Below are positions 1 to 6,808 of a stretch of 23,936 nt of DNA, piece by piece. Within the stretch, counting starts at the first letter, position 1. Every line of letters starts with the position of its first letter. The stretch is from Gammaproteobacteria bacterium (lineage in GTDB: Bacteria > Pseudomonadota > Gammaproteobacteria > Steroidobacterales > Woeseiaceae). The DNA is taken from contig JAOUNK010000012.1 in the NCBI GenBank assembly GCA_029881015.1, positions 1 to 23,936 on the forward strand, read 5' to 3'. Both the position numbers and the translations under genes were made by a program. The notes beneath the pieces were generated by a model. That model was not told the origin of the DNA. It did not search any database and worked only from the letters and a program-made list of their open reading frames with translations.

Positions 1-101
1 CCAGCCCATCAGTCGTGCTCCCCCCCGGCAGCCTTGCCGGTCTTGAGTTTCATCGCCAATACCTGTATTCGTCCATCTTCATCATAGCCCATCGAGTCCC
101 C

Positions 102-1466
102 GTGAATTCCCAACCCGCCAGACTGACGCAAGGGCCCGTAGGTCGTCACCTGATCGCCATGACCGTACCGGTCCTGTTCGGTATCACGACGCTGATGGCG
201 CAGTCGTTCATCGACACCTATTTCCTGGGGATGGTTGGCGACCGGGAACTGGCCGCGTACAGCTTCGGCTTTCCCATCCTGATGATCGTGACCAGCGTGG
301 CGATCGGCCTCGGCGCGGGAACCTCGTCCGTCGTGGCGCGCGCGATCGGCGCGGGCGATCACCGGCGCGCCAGGCGCCTCTCTACCGACAGCCTGCTGTT
401 GTCGTTTCTCGTCACGGCGGCGCTGTCGCTGGTGGGCATCCTCACGATCGAACCGCTGTTCCGCCTGCTTGGCGCCCCGGCAGACATGATTCCGATGATC
501 CGGACATTCATGACGATTCTCTACTGCGGCGTGCCGTTCCTCGTCATTGGCATGGTCGGCACGAGCAGCATGCGCGCAACCGGCGATACGGTGCTGCCGA
601 GCAAGCTCATGGTCGCGGGCGCGATTCTGAATGTCGGACTGGACCCGATTTTCATTTTCGGCCTGGGACCTTTTCCGGCGCTGGGCCTGAATGGCGCGGC
701 GATTGCGGCGCTGCTCGCACGCGGCGTGATGTTTGCGGGAACCATCTATTTCCTGGCGTTTCGACTCGACCTGATCAGCTTCAAGAAAGCCGAACCCGGC
801 GAGGTGCGACGCTCCTGGCAGGACATCCTGCACGTCGGCCTGCCCGCGGCCGGGACTAACGCGATTGTCCCCGTCGGCATGGCATTGATCACGGCGATGA
901 TCGCGCGCTACGGGCCGGAAGCCGTCGCGGGGTTCGGCGTTGCCAGCCGGGTCGAGTCGATGGTCCTTGTCATTTACTACGCGATGTCGTCGATCATCGG
1001 CCCGTTCGTCGGACAAAACCTGTCGGCAGGAAAGGAGGACCGCATCCAGCATGCACTGCGGCTCTGTGCGCGCTTCTGCGTCGTCAGCGGCCTGGTCATC
1101 GCCGCCGGTCTTGCCCTGCTGTCCGGCGTCGTTCCCCAGTTGTTCAGCGACAATCCCGCCGTGACGGACGTCACCCGACTCTTCATGTGGATGGCACCGA
1201 TAAGCTACGGTGCGTACGGTCTCGTCATGGTCGTCAACGCGGCGTTCAACGGGCTCGGCAACCCCATGCCCGGCGTTGCTATCAGCGTGACACGCATACT
1301 GGTCCTCTACGTGCCGCTGGCGTTCGTAGGCAAGTCCCTCTTCGGCATAGCCGGAATTTTCGGCGCCTACGCCGTTGCGAACATCCTGTCCGGGACGTTG
1401 GGCTTCTTCTGGGCCAGGAGCAATGCGCACCGGCTGTGTGCGCTTCGCGCTGCCGAGAGCGCCTAG
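102..1466 (+). CDS. MATE family efflux transporter
   Basis: This is a polytopic inner-membrane protein of about 454 residues, the usual size for MATE/DinF-type Na+- or H+-coupled drug exporters. It has about twelve hydrophobic segments in two similar halves. The first helix begins at HLIAMTVPVLFG and is followed by the family-typical pattern FIDTYFLG, then a GAGTSSVVARAIGAGD stretch after helix 2. The second half repeats this with VPVGMALITAMIARYG and FVGQNLSAGKEDR. The in-frame GTG at 102 is preferred because residues further upstream do not look like family sequence, but no clear Shine-Dalgarno sequence is visible, so the start is uncertain. The substrate cannot be told from sequence. The gene ends in a CTAG shared with the stop of the convergent MATE gene. 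Positions 1-101 hold nothing else that I recognise. Confidence 0.9.
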   Translation: MNSQPARLTQGPVGRHLIAMTVPVLFGITTLMAQSFIDTYFLGMVGDRELAAYSFGFPILMIVTSVAIGLGAGTSSVVARAIGAGDHRRARRLSTDSLLLSFLVTAALSLVGILTIEPLFRLLGAPADMIPMIRTFMTILYCGVPFLVIGMVGTSSMRATGDTVLPSKLMVAGAILNVGLDPIFIFGLGPFPALGLNGAAIAALLARGVMFAGTIYFLAFRLDLISFKKAEPGEVRRSWQDILHVGLPAAGTNAIVPVGMALITAMIARYGPEAVAGFGVASRVESMVLVIYYAMSSIIGPFVGQNLSAGKEDRIQHALRLCARFCVVSGLVIAAGLALLSGVVPQLFSDNPAVTDVTRLFMWMAPISYGAYGLVMVVNAAFNGLGNPMPGVAISVTRILVLYVPLAFVGKSLFGIAGIFGAYAVANILSGTLGFFWARSNAHRLCALRAAESA

Positions 1467-2791
1467 TGAACGTCCTTTAGCCGGGCCGTCGGGCGTCGCA
1501 CATAACCGAGGTGCATGCCGATGCCGCGGCTGGCCATGAAGAGCAGCAGCGCAAACCACAGGCCGTGGTTACCGAATGACTGCGTGAGATACCAGGCCGG
1601 GAGAAATACGCCGAAGGTCGAGAAGATCATGATGTTGCGCATTTCCCTGGCGCGGGTCATGCCGACGTAGACGCCATCGTAGAGAAAACACCACACCGAG
1701 ATCAGCGGCGATGCGATCAGCCAGGGCAGGTAGACCATTGCCGTCGTGCGTACGTCCGGCAAGTCGGTCAGGATGCGAACGATGAGCGGTCCGGCAAGCG
1801 CATAGGCGACGGTAAACCCGGCAGCGAAGAGCAGTGACCACTTCAACGTGAGCCGTACCGTGTAGCGCAGGGTCTCATCGTTTTTCTGCCCCACCGCTTT
1901 GCCGACCATGGCTTCCGCGGCGTGCGCGAGCCCGTCGAGCCCCAGCGATGTCAGGTTTTGAAAGTTCATGAGTACCGCGTTCGCGGCGAGGATGGCGGGG
2001 CCGAGACGCGCACCCTGTGCGGTGACGAAGGCGAACGTAAACATCAGCGCGATGGAACGGATGAACAGGCTCGCATTGACCGAGAAGAAGGCGCGGTAGG
2101 CGGCGAGGTTGGTCAGTCGCGCCAGTGGCCAGTGGCCCTCGCGGTGGCGAAGTGCGTCGATGGCAAACGCGGTCCCGACCAGCAACCCCGAATACTCGGC
2201 TATGACGGACGCAAGCGCGACACCATCGACCTTCATGCCGAAGACGACGACAAAGAGGAGGTCGAGCACGATGTTCGTGATGTTGATCGTCAGGAAGATG
2301 AGCAGCGGCACGCGTGCGTTTTGCAGGCCGAGAAACCAGCCGATCAGTGCATAGTTCGCAAGCGTGCCCGGCGCGCTCCACACGCGTATCGAGAAGTACG
2401 TTGCCGCGTGTTGCTGCGTTTCGGCATCGCCGCCCAGGAGGGAAATGGCGAAGCGGCCAACAGGCACCTGCAGGAGAAGAATGGCGACGGCGATCGCGAG
2501 GCTGACGATCAGCGCCTGGCCCAGCGACACGCGCAGCCCGTCGTTGTCGTCCGCACCGAAGCTCTGCGCCGCGATGCCCGTGGTGCCCATGCGCAGGAAG
2601 TTCATGCTCATGTACAGGAACGTGAAGATCGTGCCGCCGATGGCGACGGCGCCGAGGTACGTGGGGCTCTCGAGGTGTCCCGTGACGCCCGTGTCGACCA
2701 TGCCGAGCAAGGGCACGGAGATATTGGACAGGATCATGGGCGCTGCGATGCGCCACATGTCGCGGTCGGTCGGCAGGCGCCTGTCGGTCAA
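1463..2791 (-). CDS. MATE family efflux transporter, DinF-like
   Basis: This second MATE transporter has 442 residues and is clearly not a recent copy of its convergent neighbour. It resembles the DinF branch, with an N-terminal helix MWRIAAPMILSNISVPLLGMVDT, then GHLESPTYLGAVAIGG and a GTTGIAAQSFGADD loop. It has about twelve membrane segments and probably exports cationic or hydrophobic compounds in exchange for Na+ or H+. The longest frame begins at TTG (2791), only 7 bases after the stop of the upstream acyl-CoA dehydrogenase gene, so the two are probably co-transcribed. An ATG at 2758 is an alternative start. The DinF link to DNA damage known in E. coli cannot be inferred here, because no LexA box or lexA neighbour is visible. 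Confidence 0.9.
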   Translation of the reverse strand: MTDRRLPTDRDMWRIAAPMILSNISVPLLGMVDTGVTGHLESPTYLGAVAIGGTIFTFLYMSMNFLRMGTTGIAAQSFGADDNDGLRVSLGQALIVSLAIAVAILLLQVPVGRFAISLLGGDAETQQHAATYFSIRVWSAPGTLANYALIGWFLGLQNARVPLLIFLTINITNIVLDLLFVVVFGMKVDGVALASVIAEYSGLLVGTAFAIDALRHREGHWPLARLTNLAAYRAFFSVNASLFIRSIALMFTFAFVTAQGARLGPAILAANAVLMNFQNLTSLGLDGLAHAAEAMVGKAVGQKNDETLRYTVRLTLKWSLLFAAGFTVAYALAGPLIVRILTDLPDVRTTAMVYLPWLIASPLISVWCFLYDGVYVGMTRAREMRNIMIFSTFGVFLPAWYLTQSFGNHGLWFALLLFMASRGIGMHLGYVRRPTARLKDVH

Positions 2792-2798
2792 GCGCTCG

Positions 2799-3971
2799 TC
2801 ACCCGAACGCGTTGACGCCTGTGAGTTCCTTGCCGATAACGAGTTGGTGGACGGTCTCGGTACCTTCGTAGGTAATCACGCTCTCGAGATTCAGCATGTG
2901 CCGAATCGGTACGTATTCGGCGCTGATGCCGGCGCCGCCGAGAATGTCACGCGCATCGCGCGCGATGTCGAGTGCCGCACGGCAGTTATTCCATTTCGCG
3001 AGCGATACCTGTGACGGGGTCAATTCACCCTTGTCCTTCAAGCGGCCGAGACGCAAGGCCAGCAATTGTGCCGTGGTGATGCGTCGAGCCATGTCGGCGA
3101 GACGAATCTGCATGGCCTGCGTGTGGGCAACCGGCTTGCCGAACAATACGCGGTCCTGTGAGTAGTTTAGTGCTTCGTTGAGGCAGGCCTGTGCTGCACC
3201 GATGACACCCCAGGCGATACCGTAGCGCGCCTGCGTGAGGCAGCTAAGCGGGCCCTTGAGCGACGAAACACCGGGGAGCACGCTTGCCCTGGGCACGCGT
3301 ACATTGTCAAAGAACTGGGCGCCCGTTACCGAGGCGCGCAGCGAGAACTTGTTCTCGATCTCCTGCGTCGCATAGCCGGGCATGTCCTTCTCGACGATGA
3401 AGCCCTTGACGCCCTCGTCGGTCTTCGCCCAGACAACGGCAGCGTCGGCGATCGGCGCATTGGTGATCCACATCTTGGCGCCGTTGATGATCCAGTCGTC
3501 GCCGTCTTTCTTCGCGTGCGTCTTCATGTTGCCGGGGTCCGAACCGCCATGTGGTTCGGTCAGCCCGAAGCAACCGATCGCTTCGCCGCGCGCCATGGCC
3601 GGCAGCCAGCGGTCCTTCTGTTCGTCGGACCCGTAGGCGTGGATCGGGAACATGACGAGGCTCGATTGCACCGAGACAAAGCTGCGCAGGCCGCTGTCGC
3701 CGCGTTCCAGTTCCTGGCAGATCAGGCCGTAACTGACGCCGTTGAGGCCGGCGCAGTCGTAACCGTCGATCGAGCTGCCGAACAGGCCGAGTGCCGCGAC
3801 CTCGCCGACGAGCTCCATGGGGAAGGTGTGCTGCTCGAAAGCTTCGCGCATGAGCGGAATGACCCGATCGTCGACAAAGCGGCCGACGGTATCCTTGACC
3901 ATGGCTTCGTCTTCGCTGAGTTCCGAGCGAACGTCGTAGAGATCGAGTGGATCGAGTGCTTTTGCGCCCAT
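2799..3971 (-). CDS. gcdH: glutaryl-CoA dehydrogenase (acyl-CoA dehydrogenase family)
   Basis: This FAD flavoprotein of 390 residues is predicted to oxidise and decarboxylate glutaryl-CoA to crotonyl-CoA in lysine, tryptophan and glutarate breakdown. The full acyl-CoA dehydrogenase fold is present: FAD-binding GCFGLTEPHGGSDPGNM, KMWITNAPIADAAVVWAK in the middle domain, and ARDILGGAGISAEYVPIRHMLNLESV near the C-terminus. The catalytic base is Glu369 in ITYEGTETVH. The GCDH-type substrate signature GDSGLRSFVSVQSSLVM, with Arg96 as the expected glutaryl carboxylate contact, favours this function over a general medium-chain enzyme. The ATG at 3971 has an AGGA about ten bases upstream. The DinF-like transporter follows 7 bases downstream. 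No GcdR-type LysR regulator, which often sits beside gcdH, is present. Confidence 0.92.
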   Translation of the reverse strand: MGAKALDPLDLYDVRSELSEDEAMVKDTVGRFVDDRVIPLMREAFEQHTFPMELVGEVAALGLFGSSIDGYDCAGLNGVSYGLICQELERGDSGLRSFVSVQSSLVMFPIHAYGSDEQKDRWLPAMARGEAIGCFGLTEPHGGSDPGNMKTHAKKDGDDWIINGAKMWITNAPIADAAVVWAKTDEGVKGFIVEKDMPGYATQEIENKFSLRASVTGAQFFDNVRVPRASVLPGVSSLKGPLSCLTQARYGIAWGVIGAAQACLNEALNYSQDRVLFGKPVAHTQAMQIRLADMARRITTAQLLALRLGRLKDKGELTPSQVSLAKWNNCRAALDIARDARDILGGAGISAEYVPIRHMLNLESVITYEGTETVHQLVIGKELTGVNAFG

Positions 3972-4040
3972 GCTGGTTTTCCTGGGATTTAAGATTCGGG
4001 GCGTAGATTCTAGACCAGTTCCACCCTAGCGGCACTAGCG

Positions 4041-4508
4041 CTAAAAAGGTATCTGGAAGCGCTTGTACATCACCGAGAGGAGCCAGGCGGGGCCGATCAT
4101 CATGAGCTGGAAGTCCTGGATGACGCCGCGAAGACTGCCGGGACCGCGTCGGCCGAGCCACAGGCCGACGGTACCCGCCACGAGCAGGGCCACGGAGATG
4201 CCGAGCTGTGGGTAGGGCGAGCGCGCCAGCCAGAGCTGCAGCGCCGCGATGCCGAGCAGGAAGGGCAGCATGCCGATCGCGAGCGACAGGGAGATGATGA
4301 AGTAGTAGATAGCTGTTGCCATCAGGAATGCGCTGCCCCAGTTGAGCAGCGGGGAAATCTCAAAAAATTCCGCAGGGACCGGCAGGTACCAGAAGATGCC
4401 GATCGTACCAAGCACCACCATGGGCACGGCCGCCCAGTAGACGACCGGGTTGGTCAGGTCCTGGTGGCCTTGTTCGTAGCGCGTCAGCCAGTTGTCGATT
4501 TCGGTCAT
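4041..4508 (-). CDS. DUF962 / Mpo1-like integral membrane protein
   Basis: This small membrane protein of 155 residues has about four hydrophobic segments. Its opening, WLTRYEQGHQDLTNPVVYWAAVP, matches the signature region of DUF962, the family of yeast Mpo1, an Fe(II)-dependent dioxygenase acting on 2-hydroxy fatty acids. The usual signature is roughly H-x-N-P-x-N-x3-H. Here the first His (15) and the Asn (20) are kept, but the second His is Tyr24 and the N-P pair is D-L. The later GH..E-type motif is also unclear (GLWLGRRGPGS). Family membership is likely, but enzymatic activity is doubtful. No good Shine-Dalgarno sequence precedes the ATG, and a 26-bp dyad begins 3 bases upstream of it. 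The gene is divergent from the OmpA-type lipoprotein gene. Confidence 0.75.
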   Translation of the reverse strand: MTEIDNWLTRYEQGHQDLTNPVVYWAAVPMVVLGTIGIFWYLPVPAEFFEISPLLNWGSAFLMATAIYYFIISLSLAIGMLPFLLGIAALQLWLARSPYPQLGISVALLVAGTVGLWLGRRGPGSLRGVIQDFQLMMIGPAWLLSVMYKRFQIPF

Positions 4509-4510
4509 AC

Positions 4511-4536
4511 GTCACAGTTTACGCGTATTGTGTGAC
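4511..4536. promoter_or_regulatory. 26-bp symmetric dyad, candidate operator or hairpin
   Basis: Two nested perfect inverted repeats share one centre, between 4523 and 4524. The outer arms are GTCACA (4511-4516) and TGTGAC (4531-4536), and the core is TACGCGTA (4520-4527). Twenty of 26 positions obey the dyad. It lies 3 bases upstream of the DUF962 start and about 55 bases before the leader ORF of the lipoprotein gene. It could be a protein-binding operator in the divergent promoter region or an RNA hairpin blocking DUF962 translation. The protein that would bind it is unknown. Confidence 0.45.
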
Positions 4537-4591
4537 TTCTCTCGACATAACGACGTCAATTAAGGGTGCGTTCAGCTTCGGGAGGATTACA

Positions 4592-4642
4592 ATGCACTTC
4601 AAGAATTCCCGGAATCCACGAAAGCCAAAGGAAAGATCATGA
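4592..4642 (+). CDS. possible 16-residue leader ORF coupled to the OmpA-like lipoprotein
   Basis: An ATG at 4592 sits 6 bases after a strong Shine-Dalgarno sequence (GGGAGGA ending at 4585) and opens a 16-codon frame encoding MHFKNSRNPRKPKERS, a very basic peptide. Its TGA overlaps the ATG of the lipoprotein gene as ATGA (4639-4642), the classic geometry of translational coupling. The lipoprotein also has its own AAAGGAAAG ribosome site inside this ORF. The Shine-Dalgarno sequence and overlap are seen directly; translation of the peptide is inference. It may be a regulatory leader with no function as a protein. Confidence 0.4.
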   Translation: MHFKNSRNPRKPKERS

Positions 4643-5316
4643 TTAACCGATCTGGAAAAATCATTCTCGCTATCACTGTTGCGGCGTTTTTTGCCAGCGC
4701 CTGCACGACCCTCGATCCGTACACGCGCGAGGAAAAGACCAGCAAGACCGCGAAAGGCGCCATGATTGGCGCCGGTATTGGCGCTGTAGTCGGCCTGATT
4801 TCCGGTGACGATGCCGTTGAGCGCCGTCAGCGCGCCTTGATCGGTGCCGGAGTCGGTGCCCTTGCCGGCGGTGCCGTTGGCAATTACCAGGACAGGCAGG
4901 AAGCGAAGTTGCGCGCCGAACTCGAGGGTACCGGTGTCAGCGTTTACCGTGACGGCGATAACATCACGCTAAACATGCCCGGCAGCATTACGTTCGCGAC
5001 AGACAGTTCCGATTTGAGCCCGGCCTTCTTCGACGTATTGAATTCTGTCGGCAAGGTGCTGGGCGAATTCGACAAGACGGTCGTTGAGGTTGCAGGCCAT
5101 ACCGACAGCAGAGGGTCGGATGCCTACAACCAGAGCCTGTCCGAGCGTCGCGCCGCTTCGGTTGCGACCTACCTGCAAGGTCAGGGAGTCATGTCGCAGC
5201 GCCTGATCACTGTCGGCCTGGGCGAGTCTCGTCCGGTCGCTGACAACAGCACTGCGGACGGGCGCCAGGCAAACCGCCGCGTCGAGATAACCATGGTGCC
5301 GGTTACCCAGGGGTAG
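4639..5316 (+). CDS. OmpA-family outer-membrane lipoprotein (YiaD-like)
   Basis: This lipoprotein of 225 residues is predicted to be anchored in the outer membrane and to bind peptidoglycan. A signal peptide (residues 1-21) ends in ASAC, a slightly atypical lipobox, with Cys22 as the lipidation site; Thr at the next positions argues against inner-membrane retention. Residues 38-85 form two glycine-zipper stretches (GAMIGAGIGAVVGLISG and ALIGAGVGALAGGAVG) separated by a charged linker. Residues 110-221 are the OmpA C-terminal domain, with ITFATDSSDLSP, GHTDSRGSDAYNQSLSERRA (Asp and Arg for diaminopimelate binding) and NRRVEITM. Length and order match E. coli YiaD. A strong terminator follows, so the gene is probably transcribed alone or with the small leader ORF overlapping its start. 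Confidence 0.9.
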   Translation: MINRSGKIILAITVAAFFASACTTLDPYTREEKTSKTAKGAMIGAGIGAVVGLISGDDAVERRQRALIGAGVGALAGGAVGNYQDRQEAKLRAELEGTGVSVYRDGDNITLNMPGSITFATDSSDLSPAFFDVLNSVGKVLGEFDKTVVEVAGHTDSRGSDAYNQSLSERRAASVATYLQGQGVMSQRLITVGLGESRPVADNSTADGRQANRRVEITMVPVTQG

Positions 5317-5335
5317 CCTGCGGCAAGGAACAAGG

Positions 5336-5374
5336 AAGCACGGAGGCCAAGGATGGCCGACCGTGCTTTTTTTT
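5336..5374 (+). terminator. rho-independent terminator of the OmpA-like lipoprotein gene
   Basis: This is a long hairpin: an 8-bp outer stem (5336-5343 with 5361-5368), a small asymmetric bulge, a 5-bp inner stem (5345-5349 with 5354-5358) and an AGGA tetraloop. A run of eight T (5367-5374) follows, overlapping the base of the stem. It begins about 20 bases after the lipoprotein stop. It also contains the apparent start region of the next gene (DUF3465): an AAGGA in the loop and a GTG in the 3' arm. Confidence 0.85.
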
Positions 5375-5695
5375 GTCTTGGTAAAGACGTTTACCCAACG
5401 CGACGAGGGCGCATGGATCGAGGTGTCCGGATTCGTTCGGCGCCTGCTGTCCGACGATGACGACGGCTCACGTCACCAGCGTTTCATTATCGATATCGGC
5501 AATCGCCAGACGCTGCTGATTGCGCACAACATCGACCTCGCCAAGCGCGTTCCTCTCGGTATTGGCGATCGTGTGCGCGTGCGCGGCATGTACGAATGGA
5601 ATGACCTGGGTGGCCTCGTGCACTGGACGCACCATGACCCGTTGGGCGTAGAGGACGGCGGCTGGGTGCGTTACCGGCGCCGGGAGTACCGCTAG
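5363..5695 (+). CDS. DUF3465 domain protein
   Basis: This small protein of about 105-110 residues has unknown biochemical function. The core matches DUF3465: GAWIEVSGFVRRLLSDDDDGSRHQRFIIDIGNRQTLLIAHNIDLAKRVPLGIGDRVRVRGMYEWNDLGGLVHWTHHDP, which looks like an OB-fold nucleic-acid or ligand-binding type barrel (inference). Homologs as I recall them often carry a secretion signal; none is convincing here. The longest frame starts at GTG 5363, inside the 3' arm of the upstream terminator, with AAGGA in the hairpin loop 9 bases upstream. A TTG at 5378 just past the T-run is the next option. Expression would need terminator read-through or an unseen internal promoter. A bidirectional terminator follows. 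Confidence 0.75.
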   Translation: MLFFVLVKTFTQRDEGAWIEVSGFVRRLLSDDDDGSRHQRFIIDIGNRQTLLIAHNIDLAKRVPLGIGDRVRVRGMYEWNDLGGLVHWTHHDPLGVEDGGWVRYRRREYR

Positions 5696-5715
5696 TCCGG
5701 GGCAGGCCGGCGCAT

Positions 5716-5741
5716 AAAAAAGGCCGCGCGAGGCGGCCTTT
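5716..5741 (-). terminator. rho-independent terminator of rpoH, possibly bidirectional
   Basis: The stem GGCCGC (5722-5727) pairs with GCGGCC (5733-5738) around a 5-base loop. On the minus strand it is followed by six T (5716-5721), 21 bases after the rpoH stop. On the plus strand a TTT at 5739-5741 gives weaker termination for the DUF3465 gene. Confidence 0.8.
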
Positions 5742-5762
5742 CCTGCGATTTGTCAGCGGAGC

Positions 5763-6626
5763 CTACACCGCCATCGCGTTGCGCAGTTTGTTGATGGCAT
5801 TGGCCTCGAGCTGGCGAATTCGCTCAGCCGATACGCCGTACTCATCGGCAAGCTCGTGCAACGTCATCTTGCTCTCCGTCAACCAGCGAGCCTCGATGAT
5901 GCGACGGGCGCGGTCATCGAGAACTTCCAGTGCCGCCGTCATGCGCGTCGTCGCGTCATGGTTGAAATCGGCGGCCTCTACCTGCATGGCGGGATCGGCA
6001 TCCGGCGCGGGCAAATAGGCTGCGGGTGTAAAATTGCGGTCGTCATCGAGGTCCGGGGTCGGGTCGAAAATGGCATCGCGCGAGTGCAGGCGCTTCTCCA
6101 TCTCCGTGACTTCCGTGGCGCTTACGCCGAGGTCGTCGGCCACGGCCTTCGTCTCCGCCGCAGACAGCCAGGCAAGGCTCTTTTTCTTCCCGCGAAGATT
6201 GAAGAACAGTTTGCGCTGCGCTTTTGTCGTGGCCACCTTGACGATGCGCCAGTTCTTGAGGACGAACTCGTGAATCTCGGCCCGAATCCAGTGCACGGCA
6301 AACGAAACGAGCCGCACGTCGTAGCTCGGGTCGAAGCGCTTGACTGCTTTCATGAGGCCTACGTTGCCTTCCTGGATCAGGTCGTTCAGCGGGAGGCCGT
6401 AGCCCGTGTAACCCTTGGCGATATGAACCACGAATCGCAGGTGCGCCATAACGAGCTCGCGCGCCGCTTCGAGATCTTCTTCATTCCGAAAGCGCGTAGC
6501 GAGTGACTGTTCGTCCTCCTTGGACAGAACAGGAATCGAACCAACGGCCTGGATGTAAGCGTCGAGACTGCCTACCGGGCCCGCCAGTGCGAAATCGCGT
6601 TGAGTTGTGGCTAAAGCGGTTGTCAT
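5763..6626 (-). CDS. rpoH: RNA polymerase heat-shock sigma factor RpoH (sigma-32)
   Basis: This sigma-70-family factor of 287 residues directs RNA polymerase to heat-shock promoters. Region 1.2 opens at LDAYIQAVGSIPVLSKEDE. Region 2 has AHLRFVVHIAKGYTGYGLPLNDLIQEGNVGLMKAVKRFDP and FAVHWIRAEIHEFVLKNWRIVKV. The diagnostic RpoH box QRKLFFNLR spans residues 137-145, and region 4 ends with MTLHELADEYGVSAERIRQLEANAINKLRNAM. The ATG at 6626 has a GGAGG (complement at 6633-6637) 6 bases upstream. Unlike E. coli, the gene is not directly downstream of ftsX, because a tetR gene lies between. A perfect CIRCE element 27 bases upstream of the start predicts repression by HrcA. A terminator follows. Confidence 0.97.
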   Translation of the reverse strand: MTTALATTQRDFALAGPVGSLDAYIQAVGSIPVLSKEDEQSLATRFRNEEDLEAARELVMAHLRFVVHIAKGYTGYGLPLNDLIQEGNVGLMKAVKRFDPSYDVRLVSFAVHWIRAEIHEFVLKNWRIVKVATTKAQRKLFFNLRGKKKSLAWLSAAETKAVADDLGVSATEVTEMEKRLHSRDAIFDPTPDLDDDRNFTPAAYLPAPDADPAMQVEAADFNHDATTRMTAALEVLDDRARRIIEARWLTESKMTLHELADEYGVSAERIRQLEANAINKLRNAMAV

Positions 6627-6653
6627 CTATTGCCTCCGTTGTGGCGCTCAATT

Positions 6654-6680
6654 TTAGCACTCCGCGTCTTAGAGTGCTAA
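6654..6680 (-). promoter_or_regulatory. CIRCE element (HrcA operator) upstream of rpoH
   Basis: TTAGCACTC (6654-6662), nine bases, GAGTGCTAA (6672-6680): an exact match to the CIRCE consensus TTAGCACTC-N9-GAGTGCTAA, the operator of the heat-shock repressor HrcA. It lies between the rpoH ribosome site and the upstream DNA, where repression of transcription or an effect on the leader RNA would be expected. I see no strong promoter around it; TTGCAG (complement at 6687-6692) is a weak candidate -35. hrcA itself is not in the window. Confidence 0.93.
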
Positions 6681-6738
6681 CAGGTCCTGCAAGTTCCCGG
6701 TCCGAAGTCGGCCTGGGAGTCCCCGTTACCGCCCAAAA

Positions 6739-6754
6739 TTGAATGACTGTTCAA
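6739..6754. promoter_or_regulatory. candidate distal TetR operator TTGAA-N6-TTCAA
   Basis: An inverted repeat of TTGAA (6739-6743) and TTCAA (6750-6754) with a 6-base spacer. It has the same half-sites and spacing as the palindrome 71 bases downstream that overlaps the tetR promoter; the first seven bases, TTGAATG, are also identical in both. It could be a second site for the TetR protein and would place that regulator 59 bases from the CIRCE element of rpoH. Confidence 0.45.
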
Positions 6755-6777
6755 AAATAGGCCAGAAAATTCGGCCT
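6753..6777 (-). terminator. possible weak terminator stopping ftsX read-through before rpoH
   Basis: Read on the minus strand, AGGCC (complement 6773-6777) pairs with GGCCT (complement 6759-6763) around a 9-base loop and is followed by ATTTTTG. The stem is only 5-6 bp, so efficiency is uncertain. The only minus-strand transcription that could reach it is read-through from ftsYEX, crossing tetR in antisense. Confidence 0.4.
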
Positions 6778-6808
6778 CTTGCGTGGCCGGGAATGAATCC
6801 TAGCGATT

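Noticed and set aside
9..1559. A 516-codon open frame on the minus strand across the first MATE gene.
   Set aside because: It is rich in Arg, His, Asp and Gln with no recognisable domain, and is the antisense shadow of a clear membrane transporter in GC-rich DNA.
4511..4536. A CRP binding site in the TGTGA/TCACA elements.
   Set aside because: The half-sites are in the reverse order and 14 bases apart, not TGTGA-N6-TCACA.
6680..6730. A sigma-32-type promoter for rpoH autoregulation.
   Set aside because: No CTTGAA and CCCCAT pair with suitable spacing is present; only a weak TTGCAG hexamer is seen.
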